From Lates calcarifer (taxonomy: Eukaryota > Chordata > Actinopteri > Centropomidae), in contig NC_066842.1 of the NCBI RefSeq assembly GCF_001640805.2, positions 25,981,074-26,045,073 of the forward strand: DNA of 64,000 bases, read 5' to 3'. Shown one piece after another: positions 1-11,295 of the stretch; position 1 is the stretch's first letter; every line of letters begins with the position of its first letter. The translations under genes were made by a program, and so were the position numbers. The notes below the pieces were generated by a model. It worked only from the letters and a program-made list of their open reading frames with translations. It was not told the origin of the DNA and did not search any database.

Positions 1-746
1 TCTGAGCTTTGGTTCAGTGCAGTGCAATTTTTGGAACAGGCTCAAACTCCCAACCCTCCAGAAGACACAGACACAACAGAATGGGTAAAAAGTCAATTTT
101 ATAAAACCCCGTGTCAGCTAGAAAACAATAAACCATTTCAGTACAGCAGATTTCACTGACAACCTTCCATAAAAACTGTAATATCACAGGGTGGAGCTGA
201 TGAGAGCTCTGCCAGCTACAAGAACAAATCTACCCTCAGACTGAGAGCGACTAGGAGCTTGGCTAATTAACACAGCAGCTGCAAATTCCATGGTGCCACT
301 TTTCTAAATGATTTGTTTTTTTGTTTGTTTCTTTGTGTGTGCTCCTCGAATTGTTACAAGATTATTTAGAGGATAATCAGTATTATTATTATTATTTTAT
401 TATTAGTATGTCTGAGGACAGATTTCCTGTAATGAAATCCTTTCTGAACACTTTGTAAATTCCAAAAGCTTCTGTGAGACATAAGGCAGCTGACTAGCAC
501 TGAGAAGGGAATCAACTCCATTAAACTTGTCACTTCCTTTCTCATGTTTGCAGGAGCTACTGGCTGTTCACATTTGCACGTGCTTGAAGATGAATGCTCA
601 CATCTGCACATGTATAAAAAAAACCCAGCAGAGGATGTGTGTGGGAAGGCTAAAATGATAAGAGTAGTGATTGGAAGTGTTGCGGGGGAGGAACCTATTT
701 CTATCAACAGATTTAAATACAATGTATATGTTGTGGGCCATTACAT
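1..746. other. Unassigned sequence
   Basis: I see no recognisable gene or element. There is a short ATT-rich run near 381-406. Open frames here are short and resemble no protein I know. Confidence 0.5.
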
Positions 747-1375
747 TACATTAATGACTTATGCCAAGTATCAAAAGTATTAAAATTGGTTATATTTGCT
801 GGTGACACATTTTTTTTTTTTTTTTTTTGCTCTGGTATTAATACAAAATCTAGTGCTTGATGTTACGACAGAATTGAGTAAATTAAAATTATGGTTTACT
901 GTTATTATCATTAAACATAAGACAAATTGGTAATTGGTGATATCCAGATGAAAGTGTCATTGGATGGCATGGAAATTGAAAGTGCAGGAAATCAGTCTTT
1001 TTGGGATAATGGATGAACAAATCAGCTGGAAATCTCACATTAAAGTTTTGAAGAACTTTGCAGTACTAAAAAGAGCAAAACAGGTTTTGGATCACAGAGC
1101 ATTACACATTCTATACTGTTCACTAGTTCTTCCATATCTCATTTACCTTACAGAGGTTTGGGACAAAAATTATAAAACTAGGTTACACTCATTAATCATA
1201 CTTCAAAAGAGAGCAATATGATACATTCATAAGGCTGGATATCAAGACCATACTAACTCACTATTCTTATAGTCAGTACTAAAATTAACGGATCTAGTGG
1301 CTTTTCAATCTGCACAAGTAATATTTAAAGCAAAAAATAATTTATTACCCAGTAACAGTCAGAAATGATCCGATA
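747..1375 (+). pseudogene. LINE reverse transcriptase, C-terminal remnant
   Basis: Fragment of a non-LTR retrotransposon ORF2, which would copy element RNA into DNA at a nicked target. The frame opens with YINDLC, then VIFAGDT where an active RT has a FADD box, so the first catalytic aspartate (801-803) is now glycine. A poly-T run at about 811-828 breaks the frame. Further on come LSKLKLWF, VSLDGMEIE, SWKSHIKVL, the palm/thumb-type stretch LYCSLVLPYLIY (about 1111-1146) and LQKRAI, followed by a stop, then KAGYQDHTNSLFL in the same general register. At least two frameshifts and two stops make it dead. It is 5' truncated and its 3' end is cut by an L2-type insertion at about 1376. The family looks like Rex1/CR1-type or Jockey-type; clade assignment is uncertain. 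Confidence 0.8.
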
Positions 1376-1858
1376 TCTTCCCCTTGTAGTTTTGAGCTCT
1401 TTCGCCTCTCTCTCCTCTTCTGTCATTTTCTGCAGGTATTTTTGCCTCTGGAGCTGTAGAGTCTGATTTGTGATGACAAGACTCCTGCTGCTCCTGCAAC
1501 CCCATTCTACACCTGCTGTTATACTTAGACATTATTAGTGCTGCTTCTAGTATTACTGTTACTTGTAATCACTACTTTAACTGTCATTGCTATTATTACT
1601 ACTATTGTATTACTGATGCCAATTTATATTTTTATGTGGAATCTGCAATAGGCTATGTTGTCCTGTCTCTATTCTCAACCCCCCCACCCCACCCCACCCC
1701 CATCTCTCTCTCTTTCTCAACCCAACCGGTCAAGGCAGATGGCTGCCCACCCTGAGTCTGGTTCTGCTCGAGGTTTCTGCCTCTTAACAGGAAGTTTTTA
1801 CATATATATATTATACATATACTATATCTATATAAATAAAACTAAATTGAATTGAATT
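1376..1858 (+). mobile_element. L2-type LINE 3' untranslated fragment inserted in the older LINE
   Basis: This stretch matches, in the opposite orientation, the 3' UTR of the L2 copy at 19385-20100. Shared blocks include the text around GAGCTGTAGAGTCTGAT (about 1450), GGCAGATGGCTGCCCACCC (about 1734) and AACAGGAAGTTTTTA (about 1787). It ends in a TTGAATTGAATT tail at about 1845, the same tail type as the other L2 copies here. Sequence on both sides looks like one older LINE, so this is read as a 5'-truncated insertion. No target duplication could be seen with confidence. Confidence 0.7.
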
Positions 1859-2116
1859 TATATTACATTTAGAGTTTACATTAATCAGGTAGCTAAATAC
1901 AGAAATATCTAAATTATATTGAGGGGTGATGTGGAAAGAGGATGGGAATAAATAAGTTTACACTTCCTCCCACTCTTTTCGAACATAAAATGGAAATATT
2001 ATTTGTTTTGATGTTGGTTTTTCTTTTGTACTTTTATGTCTGTCTGTGGTGGAATGCCCATCTGCTTTATTTTCTTTGTTCAAAATAAATATAAACTAAA
2101 CTAAACTAAACTAAAC
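1859..2116 (+). mobile_element. LINE 3' UTR and (TAAAC)n tail
   Basis: AT-rich 3' end of the LINE whose ORF2 remnant lies at 747-1375. It ends TTGTTCAAAATAAATATAAAC followed by about four copies of a TAAAC unit (2089-2116), a short tandem tail typical of LINE 3' ends. It resumes directly after the inserted L2 fragment. Linkage to the ORF2 remnant is an inference from order and orientation. Confidence 0.6.
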
Positions 2117-2866
2117 TTCATACCCTTTTTAGCTGTTTGTCTGATCCAACATTGCTTTGCTCACTAATGTTCTCCATTTGCACTGATCAGTGTATTGATG
2201 GGTCAACAGGACATGGAATAGGTCCAGCGGATAGAGAATTTTGTGCTGGACCATGAGGTAAACTCCTTCAAACAGCATGATGTGCTCAGAGACTGTAAAT
2301 TTACAAGAAGAGCAGTCATTGAAGTTCGATTGCTTAATGTTCAAATGAATGTTCAAATTTGAATAATAAGTGACAGCCATTCAAACTGTAGGAAGGTTGG
2401 AATAATTTCTACTAATCAGGAGGCCAGACTCCCTAAGAGTGGGTCCAGCTATTAAAATCTATTTTAAATTATTTGACTTCAACAAAAACTGCTAACAGGA
2501 CAACTATAAACATTAAACACAGAGATATTAAATATATCTCAGCCTGGTCTGCCAAGAAGAGTCCACAGCAACCTGGTGCAAACCATAAACTTCCTCTAAA
2601 CAAAATGCTGTTGTTGCCTAAATCACAAAAGGTACTCAGGATACAAACCCTGGGTTCTGGTGCCACAGCTTTGTGTGTCTCTCCATCTCCACCACCTTGC
2701 GGGGATGATTAACAGAACTTTAATGATGCTTATTCCAATCAATAATCAATCAGTAAGATGTCATTTTGTAACCTCCACACCATCCCTCTGATTTAGGTTC
2801 ACATGTTCTCTGGCTTGGTTCAGAAGTTCAACACATTAGCTCTCAGAACAGGAGTGTACCAGGACT

Positions 2867-2868
<2 letters not shown>

Positions 2869-2920
<52 letters not shown>

Positions 2921-2926
2921 TGTGTC
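2869..2926. repeat. (GT)n microsatellite
   Basis: About 28 GT dinucleotides with one interruption near the 3' end. Confidence 0.97.
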
Positions 2927-3186
2927 AGTAAGGAACTCGCAGACAGCCAGGTGGGCTGCAGCCAAAAATCACGCCCAGATATCTGAGGGAATGATCATCA
3001 TCTAGTTAATACACACTGATCATTGAGTGTGTGTGGTTGTATTGTATTGGTGTGTACTGAGGGAACAGCAGAGAAAAAAGACACAGCTACAGGCAGACAT
3101 ACAAGACAAGGCAATGGAGGGGTGAGATAGTGACAAAACAGTGTATTTTTAGGTTTTTGTGTCCCTTAGTTATCAATTGTTAATGA

Positions 3187-3192
3187 AAGAGC

Positions 3193-3228
<36 letters not shown>

Positions 3229-3231
3229 AAG
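3187..3231. repeat. (GA)n microsatellite
   Basis: GA repeat interrupted by two AAA steps. It lies in an open frame on the minus strand that is only a low-complexity leucine/serine run. Confidence 0.97.
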
Positions 3232-5244
3232 AACCTTGCCATCAAATTTTAAAACAACTTTGATACTGGTTTTCAGATAATCAATATTTGTGATTGCAGT
3301 GCTCTTTGGCAAATTAGCTGCACAATTCTTCCCCAGGGCCATTAATGTGGGACTGTTCATTCACTTCCTGCCTGATTGACCTATAGCACAAAAGGGGGCA
3401 TTCAAACAAAACACAATTCCTGATGATGCAGAAAACCACCCACTGTGGCCTGGTGGTTTAGATGGGGACAGCATGCAATACTCTGAAGGGTACAGGAAAT
3501 AAAAATGTTTTCTCACCAGAAAAATATAGCATGGGTTATTTGTTCAAACACTGCTGCTCTAATAAATACATTCATATTTACACAGGCCAAATGATTTCAT
3601 TATCACTTTGGTTTTTGCAGTCTCAGTGTTGACACTCACTCAATCTCCTTTTCATCAACATACCAAAAAAATTGTATTTCTATGTTGAAAGGCATTTTTT
3701 AAGTGACCACCTTTGCACTGTTACCTGGTCCATTTTACTGTGAATGAACTGTTTAGCAGCAACCAACCATAATTACATAACAATCACATTTACCAAATTT
3801 CTGATCTGTTTCACTGCTTCACAAGTGTCATATGGGTCAAAAGCAGCAAGCGTTTTTGCAAACCCTTAGTGAAACACATATTCATCTCCCGGAGAGTCTT
3901 TTCTCTTTAACTCTGTTTTGGTGCAGGGATCACTGTGGCATCTGTGGCTGTATCCCATAACAATAGCACAGCTTGCTTGCACTTTCAGCTGCACTTTCAA
4001 ATCCATCAATAAGTCTGTCTCTTCTTTCTTAAGTTTCTTGTTCAGGGGATTCAGTAGTGAGAGAATCTTATGCACAAAATGTGCAAAAAAAGATTTCTCA
4101 GCAGCCCAGCTGCTTACACCCTTATTTCAGGGCCTGGAACTCGCACTACAGCAAACTCTGTGAGAAGTGAGATGATGTCTCTGACAGTTGACGCAGTGGC
4201 CATTTTTGATCAAGCTCACCCTGTAATGTGTACACAGTACAGTGTGTTGTAAACTCAAAATCCTCATTTGTTGTGTTGACAGTGCAGGAACAATAGTCAG
4301 AGGCAGCTGGTGATTAAGACAGTTTTATTTCTATTTCAAATTTCTCCTGAACAGCACTGAGAGCAGAGGCTCTGTGACTCCTCTGGTTTTTTCAGAGATT
4401 AATAGATTCTCCCTGCCAGTGGGACCCCTTATGTCATCCACTTTTATTGTATGCCAAGATCCCCCTATTTTGTAAACATCAGTGACAGCACTACTATTTC
4501 CTGTTAACTTATTCTGCATGTCACATTTTTAACAGTGTAATCCAATATAGACAGAAAAAGTCCAACCTTTTTCTACCTAACCCTAACCCTGAATTCCCAA
4601 GTGATATTTCTTTTTTCTCTCACATCTTGCCTTGTGTTCCTTCCAGACAGATGACAGATGAAATGCTGCTTGGAGATGGTGTGATGGTGGAAGCCAGTGT
4701 TCGACTCCATGACATGTCTCCTGTTAGAGTACATAACATAATGTGAACTGATAACAGCTGTGACTGAATGTTGCAGCCAGTCTGAGAGAGGCAAAACAGC
4801 ACATCCCTCCACCTGTTATAATATGTTTTCAGTGTGTTGTTATGAGTTTCTCAGCCATGTATAATACTGTCTGTTTACATCACAAATAGTTTAGTACAAT
4901 CGGAAGGGAGGACTTGGAGGAAATGTCAGCTGCCGTTTATATTCATTCTCAGCCCCCCATTAAAATGGTGAGGGAAGCTGGAATAGTACACGCCAACAAG
5001 AAAAACAATGCCTTTGTCATACAACTGCAAAATGCTCACTGGTTTCTGACATGTTTTTCCCATTTCAGTTTTTTCTTCTAACAATATCCTCAATGTTACT
5101 GAACACAGAAACACTGGCCTCTCCCACGCTAACAATCATAAAGGTTTTACATTATGGCCACAAATCACACTTATTTAAACTTTGTTTTAGTAATGTGTGT
5201 CCCCACCTTATCTATCCTGTGTCTTCCACTCAGAGTGCTTCACA

Positions 5245-6560
5245 CTTTCAAAAGATTGACTCCCTTCTTGACTCGGCCTTCCACTCCCTCCATCAGGCCA
5301 ACATTTTCACTAAGCTAGACCTTAGAAAGCCCTACCACCTGGTCTGCATATGTCAGGGCAATGAATGGAAAATGGTGTTTAACACACCACTGGATCATTT
5401 TGAATATCTAGTGATGCCATTTGGCTTGACTAATGCCCCTGCTGTTTTCCAGATGCTCATCAATGACGTGCGGACAGACATGCTGAACCACTTCGTGTTC
5501 GTGTACCTAGATTATATTTTAATCTTTTCCAAGAACATCAGCAGCACGTCTGCCTGGTCCTTCAGTGGTTGTTGGAGAACAAGCTTTTTGTAAATTTCAT
5601 TTACACTCAATATCTTTGCTGGGATTCAGTATTGAACAGGGACGGATGAAATCAGACCCATCCAAGTTTCAGGCAGTGGTGGACTGGCCGACCCCCGAGA
5701 GCCGCAAACAGCTCCAATGTTTTCTTGGTTTTGCTAACTTTTATCCCAGGTTCATACATGACTACAGTAAAGTGGCAGCCGCTCTCACCCAGCTAACTTC
5801 AACCACTAAAATGCTTAGTCCATAGAGACAAAGAGGGCCTTTAATCAGTTAAAGACTTTGTTTTCCACAGCTCCCGTGTTACTCCACCCAGACCCCTCCA
5901 AACAGTTTATAGTGGAGGTGGATGCCTCTAACACAGGGGTAGGGGCCGTCCTTTCTCAATATTCCTCTGATAATAAGATGCACCCCTGTGCTTTTTCTCC
6001 TGCCCCCGTCACCTCCTGAGCAGAACTACAATGTGGGTAATAGAGAACTGTGGTCCTAGCCCTGGAGGAATGGCGCCACTGGTTGGAGGGGACTGAGGAA
6101 CCTTTTATTGTCTGGACGGACCATAAGAACCTGGAGTATTTAAGGTCTGCCGAGAGATTCAACTCCCACCAGGCTACATGGCTTGTGGATGATCACTCTG
6201 CTTTCATGGTGAGTCGGGTTCTTGACATCAGACGCCGGAGTCAAGGACTTCAGTACCTGTTGGACTAGGGGGGTTGTAGGCCTGAGGAGACATCCTGGAT
6301 TCCCCACAAGTTTATTTTGGACCCTTCTCTTCTGTGATACTTCTACAAGGCCCACCCTGAGAAGCTCTGGCTGTGATTTTAAGTGTTTCCTGTGTGACGT
6401 TGTTGTTTCCCCAGTCTCCTTCATGTATCTCCTCCCCCTTGTCCTCTGTGTTTCTGCTTTGGCAGAGGCGGGGTCCAGCTTGTGAAGGTCCAACACACCT
6501 GTTCCAAATTCACTAATCTTCTGCTCTACTATTATGATGATCAGACCTCCACTCAATGCC
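5245..6560 (+). pseudogene. Ty3/gypsy (chromovirus) pol remnant: RT, RNase H, chromodomain
   Basis: Remnant of an LTR retrotransposon polyprotein. RT motifs in order: [13 protein letters not shown] (about 5308), [17 protein letters not shown] (about 5402-5452) and [10 protein letters not shown] (about 5501-5530). The YxDD catalytic box reads YLDY, so the second aspartate (5513-5515) is lost. A frameshift near 5540 leads to LLENKLFV, then [19 protein letters not shown] and [11 protein letters not shown]. RNase H follows: [16 protein letters not shown] (about 5910) and [21 protein letters not shown] (6080-6150). At about 6180 the frame passes directly into a chromodomain-like stretch ([19 protein letters not shown], 6211-6267), so the integrase is deleted. 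Text at 6400-6560 resembles the start of a gypsy LTR, but I cannot define its ends. At least two frameshifts and stops. Confidence 0.9.
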
Positions 6561-6940
6561 AGAAAGTCTGTTCATTCATTCCACTATTTCTGTTGAACTT
6601 AGAGGTTCATTTTTTACTCCTGAGTGAGATGTGATACCTTAAGGTCAATTTTTGGGCTGCCCCCTAAATGTCAACTATTTGTTGCATCAATCAGGAAAAC
6701 CGACAGAATGTCAGTGGACGAGTTGTTACACTTTTTTTCCCAGGCTACCTCACAGTTCATACACAACAGAGCAACAGGCTGTAAACTCTACAACCATATC
6801 TTGTCTTAAAATGACCAAACCACAGTTAGATTCTTGATGAAAACAGAGGGCAGACCGAGTGCGATGCAGACAGTGTGAGTGGCTCTGGTGTCAGGTGAGA
6901 GCTGTATGCTAGTTGCGAGAATGGACACTGGTGTTATGAC
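6561..6940. other. Unassigned
   Basis: Nothing recognised. It lies between the gypsy remnant and a hAT-type MITE. Confidence 0.5.
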
Positions 6941-7134
6941 CAATGTTCCCTCTAAGATGTGCGCCTGCACAATTGTGCACTGCTCCCGCTTTCTCCGCGC
7001 ACAGTAAAACTATGTAGCGCATAAAATTACAGTGTGTGACAGTGTGCAGGTCTGATGTTGCTCACAGTGGTCCAAGGAATTCTCAGGGAGTTTGTGTGTA
7101 TGCTCAGACACATAGAAAACTAGGGGGAACATTG
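6941..7134. mobile_element. Non-autonomous hAT-type MITE, 194 bp, with target duplication
   Basis: Terminal inverted repeats CAATGTTCCCTCTA (left) and CAATGTTCCCCCTA (right end, reverse complement) differ at one base. The flanks carry an 8-bp target duplication: GTTATGAC (6933-6940) and GTTATGAT (7135-7142), 7 of 8 identical. An 8-bp duplication is the hallmark of hAT transposases. It has no coding capacity, so it must have been moved by a transposase encoded elsewhere. Confidence 0.88.
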
Positions 7135-7142
7135 GTTATGAT

Positions 7143-7325
7143 GGTGATAGCCACATGATTGGTTCGGCATGGCGCTATTCTCATTATCATCGGCTTTTCA
7201 TGTTTTCTGTCAGAACATAGGTGGAATGAGTTCTATCGGCATTGTTATCGACCATGTCTTATATGTCTATCGAGGAGAGGTTCTATCGTGATATATATCA
7301 ATATCGTTTTAATGCCCAGCCCTAC
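7143..7325 (-). mobile_element. Possible hAT-like interspersed repeat fragment
   Basis: On the minus strand it starts TAGGGCTGGGCATTAAAACG and continues with several ATCGATAA-like and TATCG-rich steps. This is like a common fish repeat whose end reads TAGGGCTGGGCGATA. The other end and a target duplication are not visible, so class and limits are uncertain. Confidence 0.4.
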
Positions 7326-7610
7326 TAATATGTCCAAAAGTCATTAGACAAGCTCTGACACTTCTAGAGACCTTTTGTGTTTGGTAGATTATTTCTTTGT
7401 TGTAACATTGCTTCTTGGCAATAAATCTTATACCGTTGGAAAGCCTGTTTATTGTTGTAAGGAACATGCATTTGTGGGATGAGCAGCAGAACTGAGTATG
7501 TGGGTTGCACCCATGAAAAATTTGCCAAATCATCTCTGCCAATGCCGAACAGCTTATATTGCTGTTGCTACTGACTCTTGTTTTGAGCTTCTGGTCTCAT
7601 ATGGCTGCCA

Positions 7611-8148
7611 GGAGGCCTGCCATGACTGCCTTTCACCGTCAGGCCCATTTGCGCCGGTGTCTGCAACACATGCACTGGAACCTGAGCATGTAGAGGAACA
7701 TTATGTTCAGCGATGAGTCCAGATTCTGCCTACAGCAGTTGGATCATAGGGTCAAAGTGTGGAGAAGACACAGAGAATGCAATGCTGATTGTTGCACCGA
7801 TAATTGGTGGAGGCAGTGTGATGGTGTGGGGCGGCATCTCCCTCACTGGAAAAACTAGGTTTGACATCATTGGAGACAATCTCAATGCAGAGAGATATTG
7901 AGATGAGTTCTGCAACCAGTGGCAATCCCATATTTCCACAGTCTGGGACCGAACCCTATCCTCCAAGATGACAACGCTCGCCCCCACAGAGCGGGGTTTA
8001 TCAGAGACTACCTCCAGAATTTGAGAGTGGAGAGGATGGAATGGCCTGCCAGCAGTCCTGACCCAACCCCATTCAACATGTGTGGGATCAGCTTGGGCAT
8101 GCTGTTCGTGCCAGAGTGATCAACACTACCACGTTGGCTGACTTGCGA
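7611..8148 (+). pseudogene. Tc1-like transposase, catalytic part
   Basis: Remnant of a DDE transposase that would cut and paste the element. Readable blocks are RPAMTAFHRQAHLRRCLQHM (about 7611), IMFSDESRF with the first aspartate (about 7702-7728), VMVWGGISLTGKTRFDII (about 7819), ILQDDNARPHRAGF with the second aspartate (about 7960-8001) and ERMEWPASSPDP (about 8030). The third catalytic position, normally in a PIEH box, reads IQH in a shifted frame (about 8070), so the glutamate is lost. The N-terminal helix-turn-helix part, about 100 residues, is missing between the left inverted arm and this block. Several stops are present. The frame ends at LADLR, exactly where the L2 LINE begins. Confidence 0.88.
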
Positions 8149-8149
8149 C

Positions 8150-8187
<38 letters not shown>

Positions 8188-11177
8188 TTTATTTATAGTG
8201 CACTTTATATTTTAGCAAGAAAATCTCAAAGTTCTACAAAAGTAATCAAAATGAATTAAAAACAGTTAAAAGGAATAAAACATCAAAATTTACACAAGAA
8301 ACAAAATTACAGGTTAAAAGATTTTTTAAAAAGGTATGTTTTTAAACCCTTTTTAAAACAGTTTATTGACTGTGGAGCCCTCAGATGTTCAGGGAGGGTG
8401 TTCCACAGTCGCGGAGCAGAAGAAGAGAAAGCTCGGTCTCCAAGAATGCGGGACTTGGTCCTTGGAGGGAGAAGTCTGTAACTGTTGGTGGAGCGGAGTG
8501 AGCGTGCTGATGTCTGGGGGGTGAGAAGTTCTTTGAGGTACTGGGGAGCGTTTTCATGGCTGCACTGGAATGTGAAGAGGGAGATTTTATATTCGATCCG
8601 GGCGGAGATGGGAAGCCAGTGCAGAGAGTGAAGGATGGGTGTGATGTGTTCATATTTACGTACTCTCAGAAGGATCCTAGCGGTACTGTTTTGAATGTGT
8701 TGTAGCTTCTGGATGCTCTTCCTGGGGATCCCACTGAGAAGTGCGTTACAGTAATCAAGTCTGGAGGAGACAAAGGCGTGGACGAGCTTCTCAGCATCTC
8801 TTAGGGTGAGTGTAGGACGGAGTCTGGCTATGTTCCTGAGGTGATGAAATGATACTTTGCAGATGTGATTGATGTGGGCCTCAAAGGTCAGGTGGGGCTC
8901 AAACCTGATGTCAAGGTTGGTGACTGTTGATGATAGTGGGATGTCCTTACCAGAAAAGGTAATGCAGGTTATGGTGGAGTTCCGTGTCTGATGAGGGGAA
9001 CCAATGAGGATGGCTTCAGTCTTAGAACTGTTTAGCTGGAGAAAGTTATGATTCATCCACGCCCTTATCTCCTCCAGACATGCGGTGAGTATGGAGTGAG
9101 GTGATGCTGCTGATGATGATGAGAGAGTGTCCATCCTCATGTATAACTGTGTGTCATCAGCGTAGCAATGGAAAGCTATCCCAAAGCGACTGATGACTTT
9201 GCCGAGGGGAAGCATGTACAATGTGAACAGGATGGGACCAAGCACTGACCCTTGTGGGACCCCACAGGTGACAGCATGTGAGTGAGATCTGGATCTCCCC
9301 ATGGCAACATATTCAGATCTGTCAGTGAGGTAGGACTTAAACCAGCTCAGTACTGTACCGTTTAGGCCAACAGTGTCATGAAGACGTTGGAGGAGTATGT
9401 AATGATCAACCATGTCAAATGCTGCAGATAGGTCGAGGAGGATGAGGAGGGATGGTGAACCAGAGTCAGCTGTCATCAGCAGGTCATTTGTAACCCTCAC
9501 TAAGGCTGATTCCGTGCTGTGGGCAGAACGGAAGCCAGACTGAAACTTTTCAAAGATATTGTTGAGATGGAGGTGATCCTGAAGATGGCTGGCAACAGCT
9601 TTCTGAAGAACTTTGGAGAGAAATGGCAAATTGGAAATGGGCCTGTAGTTAGCAAGAATCTGAGGGTCAAGGGTGGGTTTTTTGAGAAGTGGTTTAATTA
9701 TGGTTGTTTTTAAGGCTGATGGGATGTGACCAGTCTGAAGAGATTGGTTTATGACCATGGTAATCAGGGCTAAGAGCACTAAGAGCAGAGCTGTGTGCTT
9801 TCCCCAGGGCGGTAGGGAAAGGGTCGAGGGCACAAGTGGAGGGTTTCATCCCCTTGATGATATCTTGCACCTCAGGCTGAGTGATGTCAGGGAAACAGCA
9901 GAGGGACGTTGCAATATCAATCTGGGGGTTAGGGGTTGAAACAGAGGAAGAGGAAGGAACAGAGAGGGAGGAGTGAATTGTTTCAATTTTGGTTGTGAAA
10001 AAGTCCATGAAATTATTGCAGCTTCTTCTTCTTCTTCTTCTGTAATTTCTGTGAGTGGAGGGATTTGAGGTCGAAGGAGATGACTTATAGTGGAGAACAG
10101 CTGCTTGGAGTTTCCAGGGCTGCCTTGAATTATGTTGGAAAAGAACTGTGACCAAGACTTTTGGTGGTCTCGATAGGCCAGCTTGTGGACAGTAAGTCCA
10201 GAGGCCTTGTATCGTCGCTCAAGGGCACATCCAGCTGCCTTCATTTTCCGGAGTTCACTTGTATACCAAGGAGCAGAGCAGGAAAATGTTACTGTCCTGA
10301 CTTTGATGGGTGCATGGAGATCCAGGATGTTGCTCAAGGTTGTGTTGTAATGGTCAACATAATCAGAGACTGATGATGTGTGCACATGGTGGAGGTGTTG
10401 AAGGTCGGAAGCCAGATTTTGTGTGTCAATATTTTTCAAATTTCTGAAACATATTTCACGCTTGGGCTTGATGTGCGGGGATGGAAAAAGTAGCTCCATT
10501 GAGATTACTTTGTGGTCAGACACCCCCATGTCAAAGACAGATGGGGCACTTATAAGGGTAGAGTTGGTGATAACCAGATCCAAAATGTTCCCCTTGGTGT
10601 GAGTGGGGACATCAACATGTTGCCTGAGATTTAAGCAGTCCAGTAACTGCAGGAATTCGGAAGCCAGATGACAAGAGGGGGTGTTTACATGGATATTAAA
10701 GTCTCCAAGGATAATGATATTTGAGGAAGTAGAACAAAAGGTTGAAAGAAGATTGTACATCTCTTGGATTAAGCGTGGGTTTGGTTTGGGTGTCCGGTAG
10801 ATTAAAAGAACTGTCATGGGGTGAGGATACTTGCTGTTGAATGCTAAACATTCAAAAGACGACAGCTCCGGGAGGGGTAGGGGGGACAGGGCCAGATGAC
10901 TGCGATACATGACAGCCAGGCCACCACCACAACCAGAGCTGCGGGCTTGTTGGAGGTAACAGTAGCCAGGAGGACAGGTTTCATTTAAAACAGAGAATAC
11001 ATCTGGTTGTTGCCAGGTTTCTGTGAGACACATTATGTCCAGGCATTTGTCCTGTATATAATCATGTATGAGACATGATTTGTTTGTGAGAGACTGGACA
11101 TTGAAAAGTTCGACTTTAATGTTGGATGGAGTAATGTGACGCTGTACTCATTTAAGTAGGCTGAAATCCACCTTGCG
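8149..11177 (-). mobile_element. Nearly full-length L2-like LINE
   Basis: About 3.0 kb element in reverse orientation. Its 3' end is an (ATT)n tail seen on the plus strand as a TAA run at 8150-8185. The 5' end lies near 11177, just before the endonuclease frame. CTTGCG occurs at both junctions (8142-8147 and 11172-11177) and may be a short target duplication, followed on the right by ten extra bases. It inserted into a Tc1-like transposon and is therefore younger than it. Confidence 0.88.
8307..11140 (-). pseudogene. L2-like LINE ORF2: APE endonuclease and reverse transcriptase
   Basis: The endonuclease nicks the target and the RT copies the RNA there. The EN part begins FNVQSLTNKSC (about 11100), then MCLTETWQQPD (11033-11001), ILGDFNIHV (about 10710-10684) and GVSDHKVIS (about 10530). 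The linker region runs into a GAA-type repeat at about 10020-10040, where the frame shifts. A second shift lies near 9790-9830. RT motifs follow: LANYRPISNLPFLSKVLQK (about 9650), LDLSAAFDMVDH (about 9440), VPQGSVLGPILFTLY (about 9270) and the intact YADD box (plus-strand 9153-9164). The C-terminus carries LHWLPISARIEYK and ends LFKKSFNL before the stop at 8307. With only two frameshifts and intact catalytic motifs this is the best preserved LINE in the window. Initiation codon not identified. Confidence 0.92.
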
Positions 11178-11187
11178 TTTACCGAAC

Positions 11188-11295
11188 CAAATGCTGGTTG
11201 AAGAATGGGGTGCCATCCCACAGTAGTGTGTGACCAGGCTGGTGACCAGCATGAGGAGGAGGTGCCAGGCTGTTGTGGCTGTGTATGGTTCTTCC
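11188..11295 (+). pseudogene. Tc1-like transposase C-terminus (continuation after the L2 insertion)
   Basis: The frame resumes QMLVEEWGAIPQ, stop, CVTRLVTSMRRR (about 11188-11257), then CQAVVAVYGSSTRY and a terminal stop at about 11293. In related Tc1 transposases these residues directly follow LADLR, which ends at 8148. The two halves therefore belonged to one frame before the LINE inserted. The internal TAG is a later or separate mutation. Confidence 0.85.

Larger units (their letters stand above)
2117..5244. other. Unassigned, with two microsatellites
   Basis: No coding sequence I can support. It holds a (GT)n tract, a (GA)n tract and a very short telomere-like CTAACCCTAACCCT run near 4577-4591. 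Open frames up to about 80 codons show no family resemblance. Confidence 0.5.

Noticed and set aside
4577..4591. CTAACCCTAACCCT, telomere-like repeat (also near 22086)
   Set aside because: Only two to three units; too short for an interstitial telomere claim.
8381..8653. Open frames overlapping the L2 ORF2 in other frames
   Set aside because: Shadow frames of the RT coding sequence.
8142..11177. CTTGCG as a certain target duplication of the large L2
   Set aside because: Only six bases, and ten extra bases follow the right copy before the Tc1 frame resumes; kept as possible, not certain.
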